DNA of 64,000 nucleotides from Fructobacillus parabroussonetiae (lineage in GTDB: Bacteria > Bacillota > Bacilli > Lactobacillales > Lactobacillaceae): positions 62,001 through 126,000 of the forward strand of contig NZ_JAAMFL010000005.1 of NCBI RefSeq assembly GCF_018437265.1, read 5' to 3'. The notes under the pieces were generated by a model that was not told where the DNA came from, made no database searches, and worked only from the letters and a program-made list of their open reading frames with translations. Shown here in pieces: positions 55,088-64,000 of the stretch (position 1 is its first letter; each line of letters opens with the position of its first letter). A program made the position numbers and the translations under genes.

Positions 55088-55144
55088 TTATTTTATCATT
55101 ATTGATGCTTTGTTTTGCTTTTCTATTGTTATCTGGGCAACCAT

Positions 55145-56400
55145 TCAAAAAAGGTTTAGTAAAACGGCAATAAGCTTTGTCACAACAACACCGTTTGTCA
55201 GAATTAGCTTGAGGGCTTCAGGAAATTGGTTGAGAAAAGTCGGTACAGAGCCAATCTCAAGTCCAACACCAATTGAAAGACTAGCAGTCAGTAAAATACC
55301 TTCTTGGGTCAAATTGACTTTTCCGAGAATCTGAACCCCCTGAATTGCAATGGTGGAGAATATGACCATCATTGCACCTCCAAGAACAGCACTTGGAATG
55401 ATGGTCGCCAGCGCGCCAAATTTTGGTAACAGGCACAGGATGAGTAGAAGACTGGCCGCGCAGTAATTGGCTGTTTCGTTCTCACACCTGACAAACGAAC
55501 GACGGCCACGTTTTGAGAAAAGGTTGAGTAGGTAAAGATACCTGAAAGGATGGCAGCCAGACCCTCTGCTCGATAGCCCCGAGCGAGGTCCTTTTGGTCC
55601 AGCTTTTGACCAGCGAGATCAGGAAGGGCAAAGTAGACGCCGGTTGCTTCAACCATTGTGGTTAGGACGATCACTATCATTGTTAAGGAAGCGGACCAAA
55701 AAAAGTGGGCATGCCTAGAAAGAAAGGTTGGGGTAAGTGGAACCAAGCGGCATCATCAACGGTTTAAGTGAAACGGCACCTAAAAGTGCTGAAAAGATGG
55801 TGCCAAAAACAATTCCAAGTGGAATCGCAATGGCCTTTAAAAAGCCCTTTTTGGTATACTTCATCAAGATTAAGGTAACCATGATGGTGAGAAAACCATC
55901 AGTAAATTTTGCCAAGAACCGAAGCTTTTAGCAGTTGCTGTACCACCACCCAAATTTTGGAGAGCGATGGGTGTTAGGCTTAACCCAGTCACGGGAATCA
56001 ATGAACCAGTGACGACAAGTGGAAAAAAGTCACGCAAGCGGGAAAAACTATGAGCAATTAAAACGACGAATAGACCGCCAACAATCGTCGCACCGTACAT
56101 GGCCCCATATCCAAGTGTGGAGCCGATGTTGATTAATGGAGAAACGGCATGGATAGAAGAACCGAGGACGACTGGTAAGGCGATGACTGTAATCGGCATT
56201 TGTTTTAGTTGAAATAAGCTAGTCAAGCCTGTACAGAAAATATCAACGGAATTCAAGTAATCCAACTGATTGGCGGAGAAGTGCAGGGAGGCTCCAATTA
56301 GTAAAGGAACTAAGCCGGAGCCAGCATACATTGCCAGCACGTGCTGTAATCCAAGCAGTAGAGCATGTAATTTAGGAAGTGGTTTTGTTGGGTTTTCCAT
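55145..56400 (-). pseudogene. pbuX: Broken xanthine/purine permease (NCS2 family, PbuX-like)
   Basis: A membrane permease of the NCS2 family, read from 56400 downward in four pieces. They are: MENPTKPLPKLHALLLGLQH with the first helices and ALPVVLGSSIHAVSP (to about 55,900); MAKFTDGFLTIMVTLILMKY; the conserved TMVEATGVYFALPDLAG and TYSTFSQNVAVVRLSGVRT (about 55,500-55,660); and LTQEGILLTASLSIGVGLEI near the end. At least three frameshifts separate them. The start ATG, its GGAG site and the regulatory leader survive. The position upstream of xpt indicates a former xanthine uptake and salvage operon. Confidence 0.88.
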
Positions 56401-56476
56401 GGCATCTCCTTGAGATGATAAAGTCCTGTTATACTCGATTTTAAAAATGGCACACGGAGTCCTCTATCGGAAGATA

Positions 56477-56598
56477 CAAAAAAGCGCTCCAAAAATCTCG
56501 ATCGCGCTTTAAAGCCCTTGGTGATAGTTGTCCTTTTTTCCTGACGGTAAAAACTCGGTTAGCATTAAAAGCCGTATATAACTCCAAAAAGGTGAATG
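56477..56598 (-). promoter_or_regulatory. Structured leader with terminator upstream of purine permease/xpt
   Basis: On the minus strand a TATAAT (complement of 56641-56646) is followed by a structured stretch, then a clear terminator: AAAGCGC pairs with GCGCTTT and six T follow (56478-56510), 77 bases before the ATG. The upstream stretch contains TATATA, a small CGG/CCG stem, AGTTTTTACC, a GTC/GAC stem and AACTAT, enclosed by TTTTTGG with CCAAGG. These junctions resemble a purine riboswitch, but the usual kissing-loop sequences are not present. Confidence 0.55.
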
Positions 56599-56703
56599 TG
56601 TTGTGATATGAAAACAAATGTTTTTACTTCATTTTTTAAAATTATAAACGTTAAAATTTGTGCGAGTCTGGTTGGTTATAAAAAAATATGGGATCTTTTT
56701 TTC

Positions 56704-57984
56704 TTACCAAATTTTAGTTAGGACATGTGTTGCCTCTCGTTCAGGACCAACAGCAAAGGTGTGGATGGGAAGACCGACGATTTCAGATATCCGATTTAAG
56801 TACTTCTGAGCGTTAATTGGTAAGTCCTGAATACTTGTAACCCCCGTGATGTCTTCTTTCCAGCCAGGAAGTTCTTCGTATATTGGCAGACAGCGGGCGA
56901 GCTCACGGTTATTGGCCGGGTAGTGGTCAATGATTTTATCGTCTAATTTATATGCAACCGCGATTTTAACGGTTTTAAAACCAGTCAAAACGTCTAAACA
57001 GTTCAAGGAAAGTTGTGTCATTCCAGAGATCCGAACGGCATGGCGAAGAACGACGGTATCCAACCAGCCAATTCGGCGGGGGCGCTTGGTCACGACACCG
57101 TATTCGTGAGCTACTTCTCGAATAGTGTTCGCCGTTTCATTATGAAGTTCGGTCGGAAATGGGCCTTCGCCAACACGGGAGGTGTAGGCCTTGGAAACCC
57201 CGACAACTTCGTTAACGCGGGTCGGTCCAACTCCAGCTCCAACGGTTGCACCACCAGCAATAGGGTTAGATGAGGTGACAAAGGGGTATGTTCCCTGATC
57301 AATGTCCAGCATAGATCCTTGAGCACCTTCAAAAAGGACTTTTTTGTTATCATCTAGTGCTTTATTAACCAAGTAGGATGTGTCCGTTACCATGGGCTTC
57401 ACCCGCTCACCGTAGGACTTATAAGTCTCATAAATCTCATCAAAATCAAGTGGCTCCTGTCCATACAACTTCGTTAAGATTTCGTTTTTTGCCACCAAAG
57501 TTGTTTCCAAACGTGTTTTTAGAAGTTCTGGATCGATTAAATCACAAACACGAATACCAATTCGCTCCACCTTATCCATGTAAGCTGGGCCAATTCCTTT
57601 TTGAGTCGTTCCGAGCTTATGACTTTTTTTTCCCTCTTGCAATCTGTCAAGCAAGCGGTGGTAAGGCATAATGACCTGTGCCCGGTCTGATATCACCAGG
57701 TTTTTGGTATTGACACCGTATTTAGCTAGGTAATCGATTTCGTTAAACAGCGTTTCAGGATTCAAAACCACCCCGTTGCCAATGACGTTTTGGACATTCT
57801 TTAGTAAGATTCCCGACGGAATTAATTGTAAGTGAATCTTTTCATTCCCGAGTACAAGGGTGTGCCCGGCGTTGTCGCCACCAGAATAGCGGACAACGAA
57901 ATCGGCTTTTTGGCTAAGAAAATCCGTGATTTTGCCCTTTCCCTCATCTCCCCATTGACTTCCAACGATAACAGTTCCTGGCAT
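56704..57984 (-). CDS. purA: Adenylosuccinate synthetase
   Basis: A 426-residue GTP-dependent enzyme joining IMP and aspartate on the way to AMP. The N-terminal [16 protein letters not shown] holds the catalytic Asp and the GTP loop; [12 protein letters not shown] has the catalytic His; [21 protein letters not shown] and [11 protein letters not shown]-like segments follow. Length normal and frame intact. It is divergent from purB. Base composition is more AT-rich than the 1-47 kb core. Confidence 0.97.
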   Translation of the reverse strand: MPGTVIVGSQWGDEGKGKITDFLSQKADFVVRYSGGDNAGHTLVLGNEKIHLQLIPSGILLKNVQNVIGNGVVLNPETLFNEIDYLAKYGVNTKNLVISDRAQVIMPYHRLLDRLQEGKKSHKLGTTQKGIGPAYMDKVERIGIRVCDLIDPELLKTRLETTLVAKNEILTKLYGQEPLDFDEIYETYKSYGERVKPMVTDTSYLVNKALDDNKKVLFEGAQGSMLDIDQGTYPFVTSSNPIAGGATVGAGVGPTRVNEVVGVSKAYTSRVGEGPFPTELHNETANTIREVAHEYGVVTKRPRRIGWLDTVVLRHAVRISGMTQLSLNCLDVLTGFKTVKIAVAYKLDDKIIDHYPANNRELARCLPIYEELPGWKEDITGVTSIQDLPINAQKYLNRISEIVGLPIHTFAVGPEREATHVLTKIW

Positions 57985-58029
57985 GATTCACTCCTTGCTT
58001 TCTTCATTCATTTGATTTAACAGAATTAT

Positions 58030-58136
58030 TATAACGAACATTAAAATAAATAACAAGGTAATTATACGAATTTTGTTCGCTTCACTTAATTATAATTCAA
58101 AATAATATTAATTTATATGTTATAAAAACGAACAAT
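58030..58136 (+). promoter_or_regulatory. Candidate PurBox sequences between purA and purB
   Basis: AAAAACGAACAAT (58124-58136) differs at one position from the PurR operator consensus AWWWCCGAACWWT, and TATAACGAACATT (58030-58042) differs at two. Both are on the plus strand between the divergent purA and purB genes. They suggest activation or repression by a PurR-type regulator; spacing is wider than in classical tandem boxes. Confidence 0.45.
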
Positions 58137-58187
58137 AAACTATTTTTTGTGATAAAATTTAGTTATTCGAGAAATTGGGGGAATATG

Positions 58188-59483
58188 ATGCTAGATCGTT
58201 ATGCACGTCCGGCCATGGCACAATTATGGTCGATGGAAAACCAGTACAAAACATGGCTAGAAGTTGAAATTGCCATTGACCAGGCCTGGGCCGAACATGG
58301 ACTCATACCATCTGAAGATTTAAGGGCGATAAAAGAAAACGCTTCTTTTGATTTGGATAGAATCAAAGAAATTGAAAAGCAAACGCACCATGACGTTGTT
58401 GCCTTTACTCAGGCCGTTTCGGAATCACTTGGAGACGAAAAGAAATGGATTCATTACGGTGTCACGAGTACGGATGTCGTCGATACGGCAAACGGACTAC
58501 GTTTAAAACAGGCCAACCAAATTATTTTAGAAGATTTAAAGAAACTTCATGCGCTGTTAAAAGCGCAGGCTGTTCAATATAAAGATACGGTAATGATTGG
58601 TCGTACGCACGGGGTTCACGCCGAACCGACTTCCTGGGGCTTTAAATTAGCGCGTTGGTATGATGAGGTTACCCGACAGATTGACCGTTTCGAACGCGCT
58701 TCTTCTGCAGTAGAGGTTGGACAAATCTCAGGTGCAGTGGGGACTTTTGCAAACATTCCACCGGTCATCGAAGAATCAGTCTGTGCTATGCTAGGTCTAA
58801 AAAACCAAGCAATTACCAGTCAGGTGTTGCCTCGGGATTTGCACGCCGATTACCTAGCAACAATTGCCTTGATTGGCTCCTCTTTGGAACGCTTTGCCAC
58901 TGAAATCCGATCGTTGCAGCGAACTGAAATTCGAGAGGTTCAGGAATTCTTCGACAAGAAGCAAAAGGGCTCATCCGCCATGCCTCACAAGCGAAACCCA
59001 ATCGGCTGTGAAAACATCTCCGGTTTGGCACGCGTGCTTCGCGGCTACCTCGTTCCAGCCTATGAAGACATTACTCTCTGGCATGAACGGGACATCTCAC
59101 ACTCATCTGTCGAGCGTATCGTTTTTCCTGATGCGACAACGTTGATTGACTACATTCTAACCCGCTTTACAAAGATTTTGACCCAGCTTGAGGTATACCC
59201 AAAGCGGATGAAAGAAAACTTAAATAAGACAGGGGGGTTAATCTACAGCCAACGTGTACTGTTGAAATTGATTGACTCAGGATTGAGCCGTGAAGCTGCC
59301 TATGACTTGGTTCAACCTCTAACTGCTAAGGGATGGGACGAGAATATTTCATTCGAAAAATTAGTTAAAGAGTCACCGGAAATTAAGCAAAGGTTGAGCG
59401 CAGATAGCTTGGCAGATGCTTTTGATTATAACTACCACCTCAGGCGAATTGATGAGGTTTTTAAGCGTCTTAAAATAGAGTAG
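58188..59483 (+). CDS. purB: Adenylosuccinate lyase
   Basis: A 431-residue enzyme of the fumarase/aspartase superfamily. It splits adenylosuccinate to AMP and fumarate and also acts earlier in de novo synthesis. It starts MLDRYARPAMAQLW at ATG 58188, with GGGGG just upstream. Catalytic motifs are TSTDVVDTA, IGRTHGVHAEPTSWG (His) and the signature GSSAMPHKRNPIGCE. Together with PurA it gives the IMP-to-AMP branch. The two genes share one divergent promoter region. Confidence 0.97.
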   Translation: MLDRYARPAMAQLWSMENQYKTWLEVEIAIDQAWAEHGLIPSEDLRAIKENASFDLDRIKEIEKQTHHDVVAFTQAVSESLGDEKKWIHYGVTSTDVVDTANGLRLKQANQIILEDLKKLHALLKAQAVQYKDTVMIGRTHGVHAEPTSWGFKLARWYDEVTRQIDRFERASSAVEVGQISGAVGTFANIPPVIEESVCAMLGLKNQAITSQVLPRDLHADYLATIALIGSSLERFATEIRSLQRTEIREVQEFFDKKQKGSSAMPHKRNPIGCENISGLARVLRGYLVPAYEDITLWHERDISHSSVERIVFPDATTLIDYILTRFTKILTQLEVYPKRMKENLNKTGGLIYSQRVLLKLIDSGLSREAAYDLVQPLTAKGWDENISFEKLVKESPEIKQRLSADSLADAFDYNYHLRRIDEVFKRLKIE

Positions 59484-59522
59484 AGCAATTTAAGATGAAT
59501 TCGTATAACGTTTTTGTAAAAG

Positions 59523-59559
59523 ACAAGAAAGCACTCGCATTTAGCGGGTGCTTTCTTGT
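59523..59559. terminator. Bidirectional terminator between purB and guaC
   Basis: ACAAGAAAGCACTCGC pairs with GCGGGTGCTTTCTTGT around ATTTA. It is strong and symmetric, between converging genes. Confidence 0.92.
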
Positions 59560-60516
59560 TTAGTAATTTGTTAAAATGACGTAATCAACGGTTTTCAGAC
59601 TAGTTAGTTTTTTCCCTCCCGCATATGAGATGGCAGAGGAGAGGTCTTCTTCCATTACTTTTAAAGTTTTTTCGAGGGGGCCCTTATATTCAACTAAGAG
59701 GCTTTGACCTTCAACGTTGTGCTCGTTTCCCTTTTGACGAGCTGAAGCAGAACCGTAGTAAGCTTTGTAGGATTTTCCGTTTTTTTCGATAATTTCACCA
59801 GGTGTTTCATCATGACCGGCAAACATAGAACCAATCATCACCATGGTTGCCCCAAAACGGATTGACTTTGCAATGTCGCCATGATGACGAATCCCACCGT
59901 CTGCAATGATTGGCTTCGTCGCAATCTGTGCACACTGAGAAAGGGCGGCCAGTTGCCAACCATTGGTTCCAAAGCCAGTTTTATCCTTTGTGATACATGC
60001 CTTTCCCGGGCCAATGCCAATCTTTGTGGCGTCTGCTCCAGCTGCTTCCGCTTCCACAATTGCTTCAGGCGTTCCCATGTTGCCAACAATTAAGAATGTT
60101 TTTGGTAACTTTTCCTTGATGTAAGCAACCATTTGAAACACGTAATCGGAGTGACCATGGGCAACATCAATCGTGATGTATTCCGGTGTGATATTCTTTG
60201 ATTTAAATAAGTCAATCAATTGGCACTCGTCCTCTGTAATACCAATGCTGATTGATGCAATTAATCCTTTTTGTTGCATTGATTGAACGAAGTCAAATCG
60301 CTGGTTTGGATTGAACCGGTGCATGACATAAAAGTAACCGCGAGCGGATAACCACTCGGCTAAGTTTTGATCAATGACGCTTTCCATATTGGCGGGAATC
60401 ACCGGAATCCGAAACGTGTGTTGACCGAGTTGAACGCTTGTATCTGCATCACGTCGACTTTTCAAAATGCTTTTTTTAGGTAAAAGTCGAACTGTATCAT
60501 AATCAAATGTCTTCAT
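59560..60516 (-). CDS. guaC: GMP reductase
   Basis: A 318-residue IMPDH-superfamily enzyme that deaminates GMP to IMP with NADPH. It starts [20 protein letters not shown], with [30 protein letters not shown] and the catalytic Cys in [12 protein letters not shown]. The CBS domains of IMP dehydrogenase are absent, and the length fits GuaC. With purA and purB it routes guanine nucleotides back to AMP. Confidence 0.93.
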   Translation of the reverse strand: MKTFDYDTVRLLPKKSILKSRRDADTSVQLGQHTFRIPVIPANMESVIDQNLAEWLSARGYFYVMHRFNPNQRFDFVQSMQQKGLIASISIGITEDECQLIDLFKSKNITPEYITIDVAHGHSDYVFQMVAYIKEKLPKTFLIVGNMGTPEAIVEAEAAGADATKIGIGPGKACITKDKTGFGTNGWQLAALSQCAQIATKPIIADGGIRHHGDIAKSIRFGATMVMIGSMFAGHDETPGEIIEKNGKSYKAYYGSASARQKGNEHNVEGQSLLVEYKGPLEKTLKVMEEDLSSAISYAGGKKLTSLKTVDYVILTNY

Positions 60517-60849
60517 AATTTCTCCATTCCTACAGTGAGTTAAAGCATTTAAAGGGGATTATTTTCCGATTAATCAACACATCACATTGCAAAAAAATAC
60601 GTTTTTCCTATTTTTTGCTTTCCCCATGTACATGTATTAATATACGGTTTTATTTAATTAAAATCAATTTTTTTCTCTCAAAAAACTATTTTCAAGCTAA
60701 ATATACAAATGATAAAATGCGAAAGGTATAAAACGTTCGTTTTAATTTATTGAGGGAATTTGTAAAAAATAACTGAGCTTATCTGATTGTTTAAATGATG
60801 CGATTGAAAAAATGTTCTTTTCTTAACTTCTAAAAAATCAGCCATTACT

Positions 60850-61015
60850 CTTAGTAATCAAACATCGATAGGAACCACTGTTTTTGAACATGGTCCTTTA
60901 AGTTCTTCGTGCGGGTGAACAAAATGTTAGCCAGCACTGGATCACCCGTTAGCATGTTATGGTATCTCTTCAATGACGTATCTGTCGAGTAGCCAGTAGT
61001 GATACTGGCCAGAAT
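60850..61015 (-). other. Unidentified coding relic
   Basis: On the minus strand a short open stretch reads RYHNMLTGDPVLANILFTRT and ends in DHVQKQWFLSMFDY before a stop, with a broken frame upstream. The codon-like composition and sense suggest the tail of a decayed gene; I cannot name it. The remaining sequence from 60,516 to 60,850 is very AT-rich and shows no gene. Confidence 0.35.
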
Positions 61016-61104
61016 TCAGGGGGGAACTCGATTTATTCGTTCCGTAGTCTTCTGACTACGAGACTTTTTATTACTCCAAAAAATAGATAAAGTAACTGAA
61101 AGAG

Positions 61105-61745
61105 GACACACATAACTATCAAGCAAAATCATAACCGCCATCCATTCGCCGGCTACACAATCGGCATTCTTGCACCAAATATCGATTATGAGAAAACACT
61201 GCGCAACATCGCTAACGCTGAGGTCTTTGACTATCCCATTCTTTATGAAGTTTATTGACATCGACCTAAAGTTACTTTTTCAGGGCAATAAATTACTAAA
61301 CAAAACAATCATCGCCGCTGCTAAAAAAACTCGAACCCAATGGTGTTCGAGCAATCATTGGTGCCTGTGGCTTCTTTGATAACTTTCAAAACGTAACGAA
61401 AGAAGCCGTCAACATTCCTGTTTTCACGTCAAGCCTTTTGGAAGTGCCACTAATTACAAATTTGCTCGTACCCAATCAAAAAATTGCGTCTTCGCTACCA
61501 ATGGCTAAAACATCCAACACGCACTGGCCCGCATTCGGAAATACAAAACAGACCGTTACGTGCTAGTTTATGTTAACCAGTTAAAGGAGTTTACGCCAAT
61601 CCGCTATGGTAAGGAACAACTCGATACCGAAGTGCTGGAAGTGGCTCTATCAGACTTGACCAAAAAACTGGTGATAGCGATTCCAGCATCGGAGCCCTTT
61701 TGCTCAAATGCCTGATCTGCCACCATAAGCCAAAGCCGTGCAGGA
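61105..61745 (+). pseudogene. Relic of an aspartate/glutamate racemase family gene
   Basis: Frames between 61,130 and 61,720 read in pieces: AGYTIGILAPNIDYEKTLRN, NAEVFDYPILYEVY, AAAKKLEPNGVRAIIGACGF with the conserved Cys, and NIPVFTSSLLEVPLITNLLV. These segments fit the Asp/Glu/hydantoin racemase superfamily. Several frameshifts and internal stops separate them and no start is preserved. About 300 bases after it (61,745-62,049) only AT-rich sequence and the promoter region of the surface protein are visible. Confidence 0.6.
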
Positions 61746-62048
61746 TAAAACTGATTTACTAGTCTTTGACTTTCTAACTTAATCAACTTTGTCCATCAAG
61801 CTGAAAACCGTCCAAAGTAACCAGTAGAAGATAATACAAATTACCCGTCTGTCCTTGATGAACCAGATATGCCGTCAGCGGATGACCCTTTTCTGACTAT
61901 GACTTGTACACAAGTTAAGGAGTTTCTATGTTTAAAATTCTTCATGACTTTCTAAAAAAATAACTTATTTAAAATTAAGTGTGGTAAAATTTATTTAAAA
62001 TAAAGTTTTATGGATATAAACGAGTTTTGTAGACGGGAAGGGAAACTC

Positions 62049-63299
62049 ATGGAAGAACGAAAAGGACATTTCAAGCTCTATAAAAAAGGGAAAATTTGGA
62101 TTTCTGCTTGCCTATCAATTGTAGTATTGTTTTCTATGTCAACTGCACTAGTACCGAACTCAAACAGCTCGGTTTCAGCAGAAGTGGTTTCTCAGCAACC
62201 CAATGAATCCAAAACCGTCACAGCTGTGGATTTTAAAGATTACTTTGAGTTAGCGGGTTCTGCTGAGTTTTACAAAGACACTCAAGAAGAGAAAGGAGTG
62301 AGGCTGACACAGAATTCAAAGTTCAAAGCAGGTTCGATTTTTTTAAAAACTAAAATTGACATGTCTCAAAGTTTTACGCTTAAGGGAAAAATTCGCTTCG
62401 GAGGCAATAATCCCGGAGGAGATGGGATAGCTGTAGGCTTTGCTGATGAGACGCCAGGAACTATTGGTAAACAAGGAAATGCCTTTGGTATGGGAGGATT
62501 GTCGAATGCATTTGGAGTGAAGTTTGACACCTTCCGAAATAATGACTCAAATGAGTACTATGACAAAGATATATATCCTAATAATACAATGGGGTTAGTT
62601 TACACTGATTCAAATAAAAAAGTGATTAACAAATCTGGTGATGAAGGTGTAACACATTCATCAATAAAAGGTGCTAACAATCAGTGGTCGGATCTTACCG
62701 TTATTTATGATGGTAAAACTAAGAAAATGACGGTATCGGGTAGCGGAGGAACAGTTACTTTTGACGCTTCACAGTATATAAAAAATAATGATTTAGCTTT
62801 CTTCATATCGGCATCGACTGGGGACTTGACTAACGAACATCTTTTTGAATTCACTAGTTTTGAATATACGCCATCCTTGACAGACATTAAGAAAGATCAA
62901 AACAAGTCATTGCAAGAAGAACATGATCAAGTCGTTAAGGACATTGATCAGGATGAAACATTAACATCGGAAGAAAAAGCGAAGCAAAAAGCTGATGCTG
63001 ATAAGGCGCTGGAAGATGGACAAAAGGCCATTGAACAGGCAAAAGATGCGGATGAAGTAAACCAAGCTTTCAACAATGGTAAAGAACAGATTAATCAAGC
63101 TCATCAACCAGGCAAGCGCCTAGATGAACAAAAAGATGATCAAAACAAGTCATTGCAAGAAGAACATGATCAAGTCGTTAAGGACATTGATCAGCCAGAA
63201 ACGGGAACACGTTCAAGGGCTAAAAACTTAATGAATAGTCTAATTACATTAGGACTTTTAGGATTATCTACAATATTAATGATTAAAACAAAAAAATAA
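62049..63299 (+). CDS. L-type lectin-like surface protein with KxYKxGKxW signal and sortase motif
   Basis: A 416-residue exported protein. GGAAGGG at 62036-62042 sets ATG 62049. The signal peptide has the KxYKxGKxW motif (LYKKGKIW) and a hydrophobic core to about residue 40. Residues 55-275 resemble a bacterial L-type lectin domain (GKIRFGGNNPGGDGIAVGFA, NAFGVKFDTF, FFISASTG). Charged helical repeats with DQNKSLQEEHDQVVKDIDQ follow. The end is QPETG, a membrane helix and KTKK, a variant of LPxTG. It probably binds glycans at the cell surface. The join of repeat and anchor looks like an internal deletion. Confidence 0.75.
   Translation: MEERKGHFKLYKKGKIWISACLSIVVLFSMSTALVPNSNSSVSAEVVSQQPNESKTVTAVDFKDYFELAGSAEFYKDTQEEKGVRLTQNSKFKAGSIFLKTKIDMSQSFTLKGKIRFGGNNPGGDGIAVGFADETPGTIGKQGNAFGMGGLSNAFGVKFDTFRNNDSNEYYDKDIYPNNTMGLVYTDSNKKVINKSGDEGVTHSSIKGANNQWSDLTVIYDGKTKKMTVSGSGGTVTFDASQYIKNNDLAFFISASTGDLTNEHLFEFTSFEYTPSLTDIKKDQNKSLQEEHDQVVKDIDQDETLTSEEKAKQKADADKALEDGQKAIEQAKDADEVNQAFNNGKEQINQAHQPGKRLDEQKDDQNKSLQEEHDQVVKDIDQPETGTRSRAKNLMNSLITLGLLGLSTILMIKTKK
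62895..63194 (+). repeat. Two identical 57-bp direct repeats in the surface protein gene
   Basis: 62895-62951 and 63138-63194 are identical and encode DQNKSLQEEHDQVVKDIDQ. The spacing is 243 bases. They are likely remnants of a longer repeat region that can expand or collapse by recombination or during assembly. Confidence 0.85.
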
Positions 63300-63314
63300 T
63301 ATTTATTAACTAAT

Positions 63315-63620
63315 GACGTGTACCCCAAAAATTGAAGTGAATAATTATATCTATCTGGCCAGTTGCTGATATTCAATCAAGGGAGATGTCCAACACAAAA
63401 AGTATATGCAAATTAATACTATTTTTAAGCGAACCCGAATATAAGTGACATCTGCCGACCAAACACCAGACTGGTCATCAAGTCCTTTAACCAGGTTCAG
63501 GCGTTGTGCGTAAAGAACTTCAGTGACTGGCTTACGATATTTTTTGGTCATCACTGATTGACAGTTTGCCTCTTTTAATAAACGCCATAATCGCCTTACA
63601 CCAATATTGTCTTCTTGTCG
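63315..63620 (-). mobile_element. IS3-family fragments, one copied from the 53-54 kb element
   Basis: Minus-strand bases about 63,436-63,620 closely match positions around 53,790-53,970 of the second IS3 element, including MTKKYRKPVTEVLYAQRLN and SADVTYIR. Just beside it, 63,315-63,400 reads in minus sense SPLIEYQQLAR and ends in a TGACGTGTACCCC-type terminus, probably the 3' end of another IS. Neither fragment encodes a complete transposase. Confidence 0.75.
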
Positions 63621-63989
63621 TGGTCATATAATTTAAAAGACTTACCGGAAAAAAAGGATTACTTGTCAAGGACTAATCCAAAAATGATGGATGTTTTGAT
63701 TAGTGACACTAGATATGCAAATCCATCTTTTGATTTAATGTGCTCTTATACACCAAATGAAGAGACTCAACCATTTGAGGTTTATTTCAATAATAAAAAT
63801 AATTATATTTTACTAGGAAAAGATGCTCAGTCAGTAATAACAAATTCCGATAAAAACGATGTTGAAACAAAAAGTCTTTTTAAAAGGGAGTTTAAGCAAG
63901 ACGAAGGCCTTTTAATTAAAGCAAATAATCATGTAAAGGCTGCTACTTATTCAGGAGTTGTTGACTGGACGTTAGGAAGCAAATTATAG
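63621..63989 (+). pseudogene. C-terminal fragment of a WxL-domain surface protein
   Basis: The frame opens out of the IS fragment and runs 122 codons to the stop at 63,987-63,989. It ends NNHVKAATYSGVVDWTLGSK, matching the terminal strand of WxL domains, which attach proteins non-covalently to Gram-positive peptidoglycan. The N-terminal part, with the first WxL motif and the signal peptide, is missing because of the IS debris. Not expressed as an exported protein unless fused. Confidence 0.55.
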
Positions 63990-64000
63990 ATAAGAAATTA

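Noticed and set aside
60721-60745. AAAACGTTCGTTTT upstream of guaC as a PurBox
   Set aside because: At least three mismatches to the PurR consensus and about 200 bases from the gene.
61840-61910. DEPDMPSADDPF-like tail as an SSB C-terminus
   Set aside because: Only a dozen codons, not ending at a stop as SSB tails do, with no SSB domain upstream.

Overview
This window looks like a chromosome segment of a Gram-positive lactic acid bacterium (Lactobacillales, most likely a heterofermentative Lactobacillaceae of the Leuconostoc/Fructobacillus/Weissella/Oenococcus type). The evidence is AGGAGG-type ribosome sites, compact operons ended by intrinsic terminators, and typical low-GC Firmicutes clusters: phoH-ybeY-dgkA-era-recO, cca-folA-degV-ypmS-yozE-rbgA-rnhB and trmK-Nif3-pepT. 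In addition, dnaE is followed directly by pyk, without the pfkA that sits between them in homofermentative relatives, and a KxYKxGKxW-signal surface protein is present. The genus is an inference. No rRNA, tRNA or CRISPR array was found.

Bases 1-47,900 are dense, mostly housekeeping sequence. In order they hold: a nucleoside deoxyribosyltransferase end, an ACT protein with a UPF0210 protein, a YafQ-type toxin pair, xerC, an aldose epimerase, a hypothetical gene, the potassium transporter kup behind a terminator hairpin, a cell-wall amidase, a Uup-type ABC-F ATPase, a frameshifted dprA, an NCS1 nucleobase permease, topA, a ThiD/PdxK kinase, an Ada-like regulator and a TPR protein. Next come the cca and trmK operons, dnaE, pyk, the phoH-recO cluster, an asparaginase, glyA, and 5-formyltetrahydrofolate cyclo-ligase. 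A LexA-controlled error-prone polymerase operon follows, with a YolD-like and a WGR-like partner. The block ends with pyruvate oxidase, phosphoglycerate mutase, two small oxidoreductases, a HAD phosphatase and a YeiH transporter.

Bases 47,900-64,000 are accessory and decaying. A perfect 20-bp palindrome carrying a symmetric promoter opens the region. It is followed by a degenerate IS3 element, ruined proA and topB, a second degenerate IS3 element, an intact xpt downstream of a broken purine permease, a racemase relic, a lectin-like sortase-anchored surface protein, and IS debris joined to the tail of a WxL protein. Among this wreckage the purine genes purA, purB, guaC and xpt stay intact, which suggests selection for purine salvage and interconversion.

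The items most worth a second look are: the SOS operon with its WGR-like protein; three genes whose -10 boxes sit 7 bases before the ATG (predicted leaderless mRNAs); short hairpin-terminator leaders before kup and the NCS1 permease; a structured leader before the purine permease that resembles a purine riboswitch in its junctions but not its loops; and the symmetric promoter palindrome.
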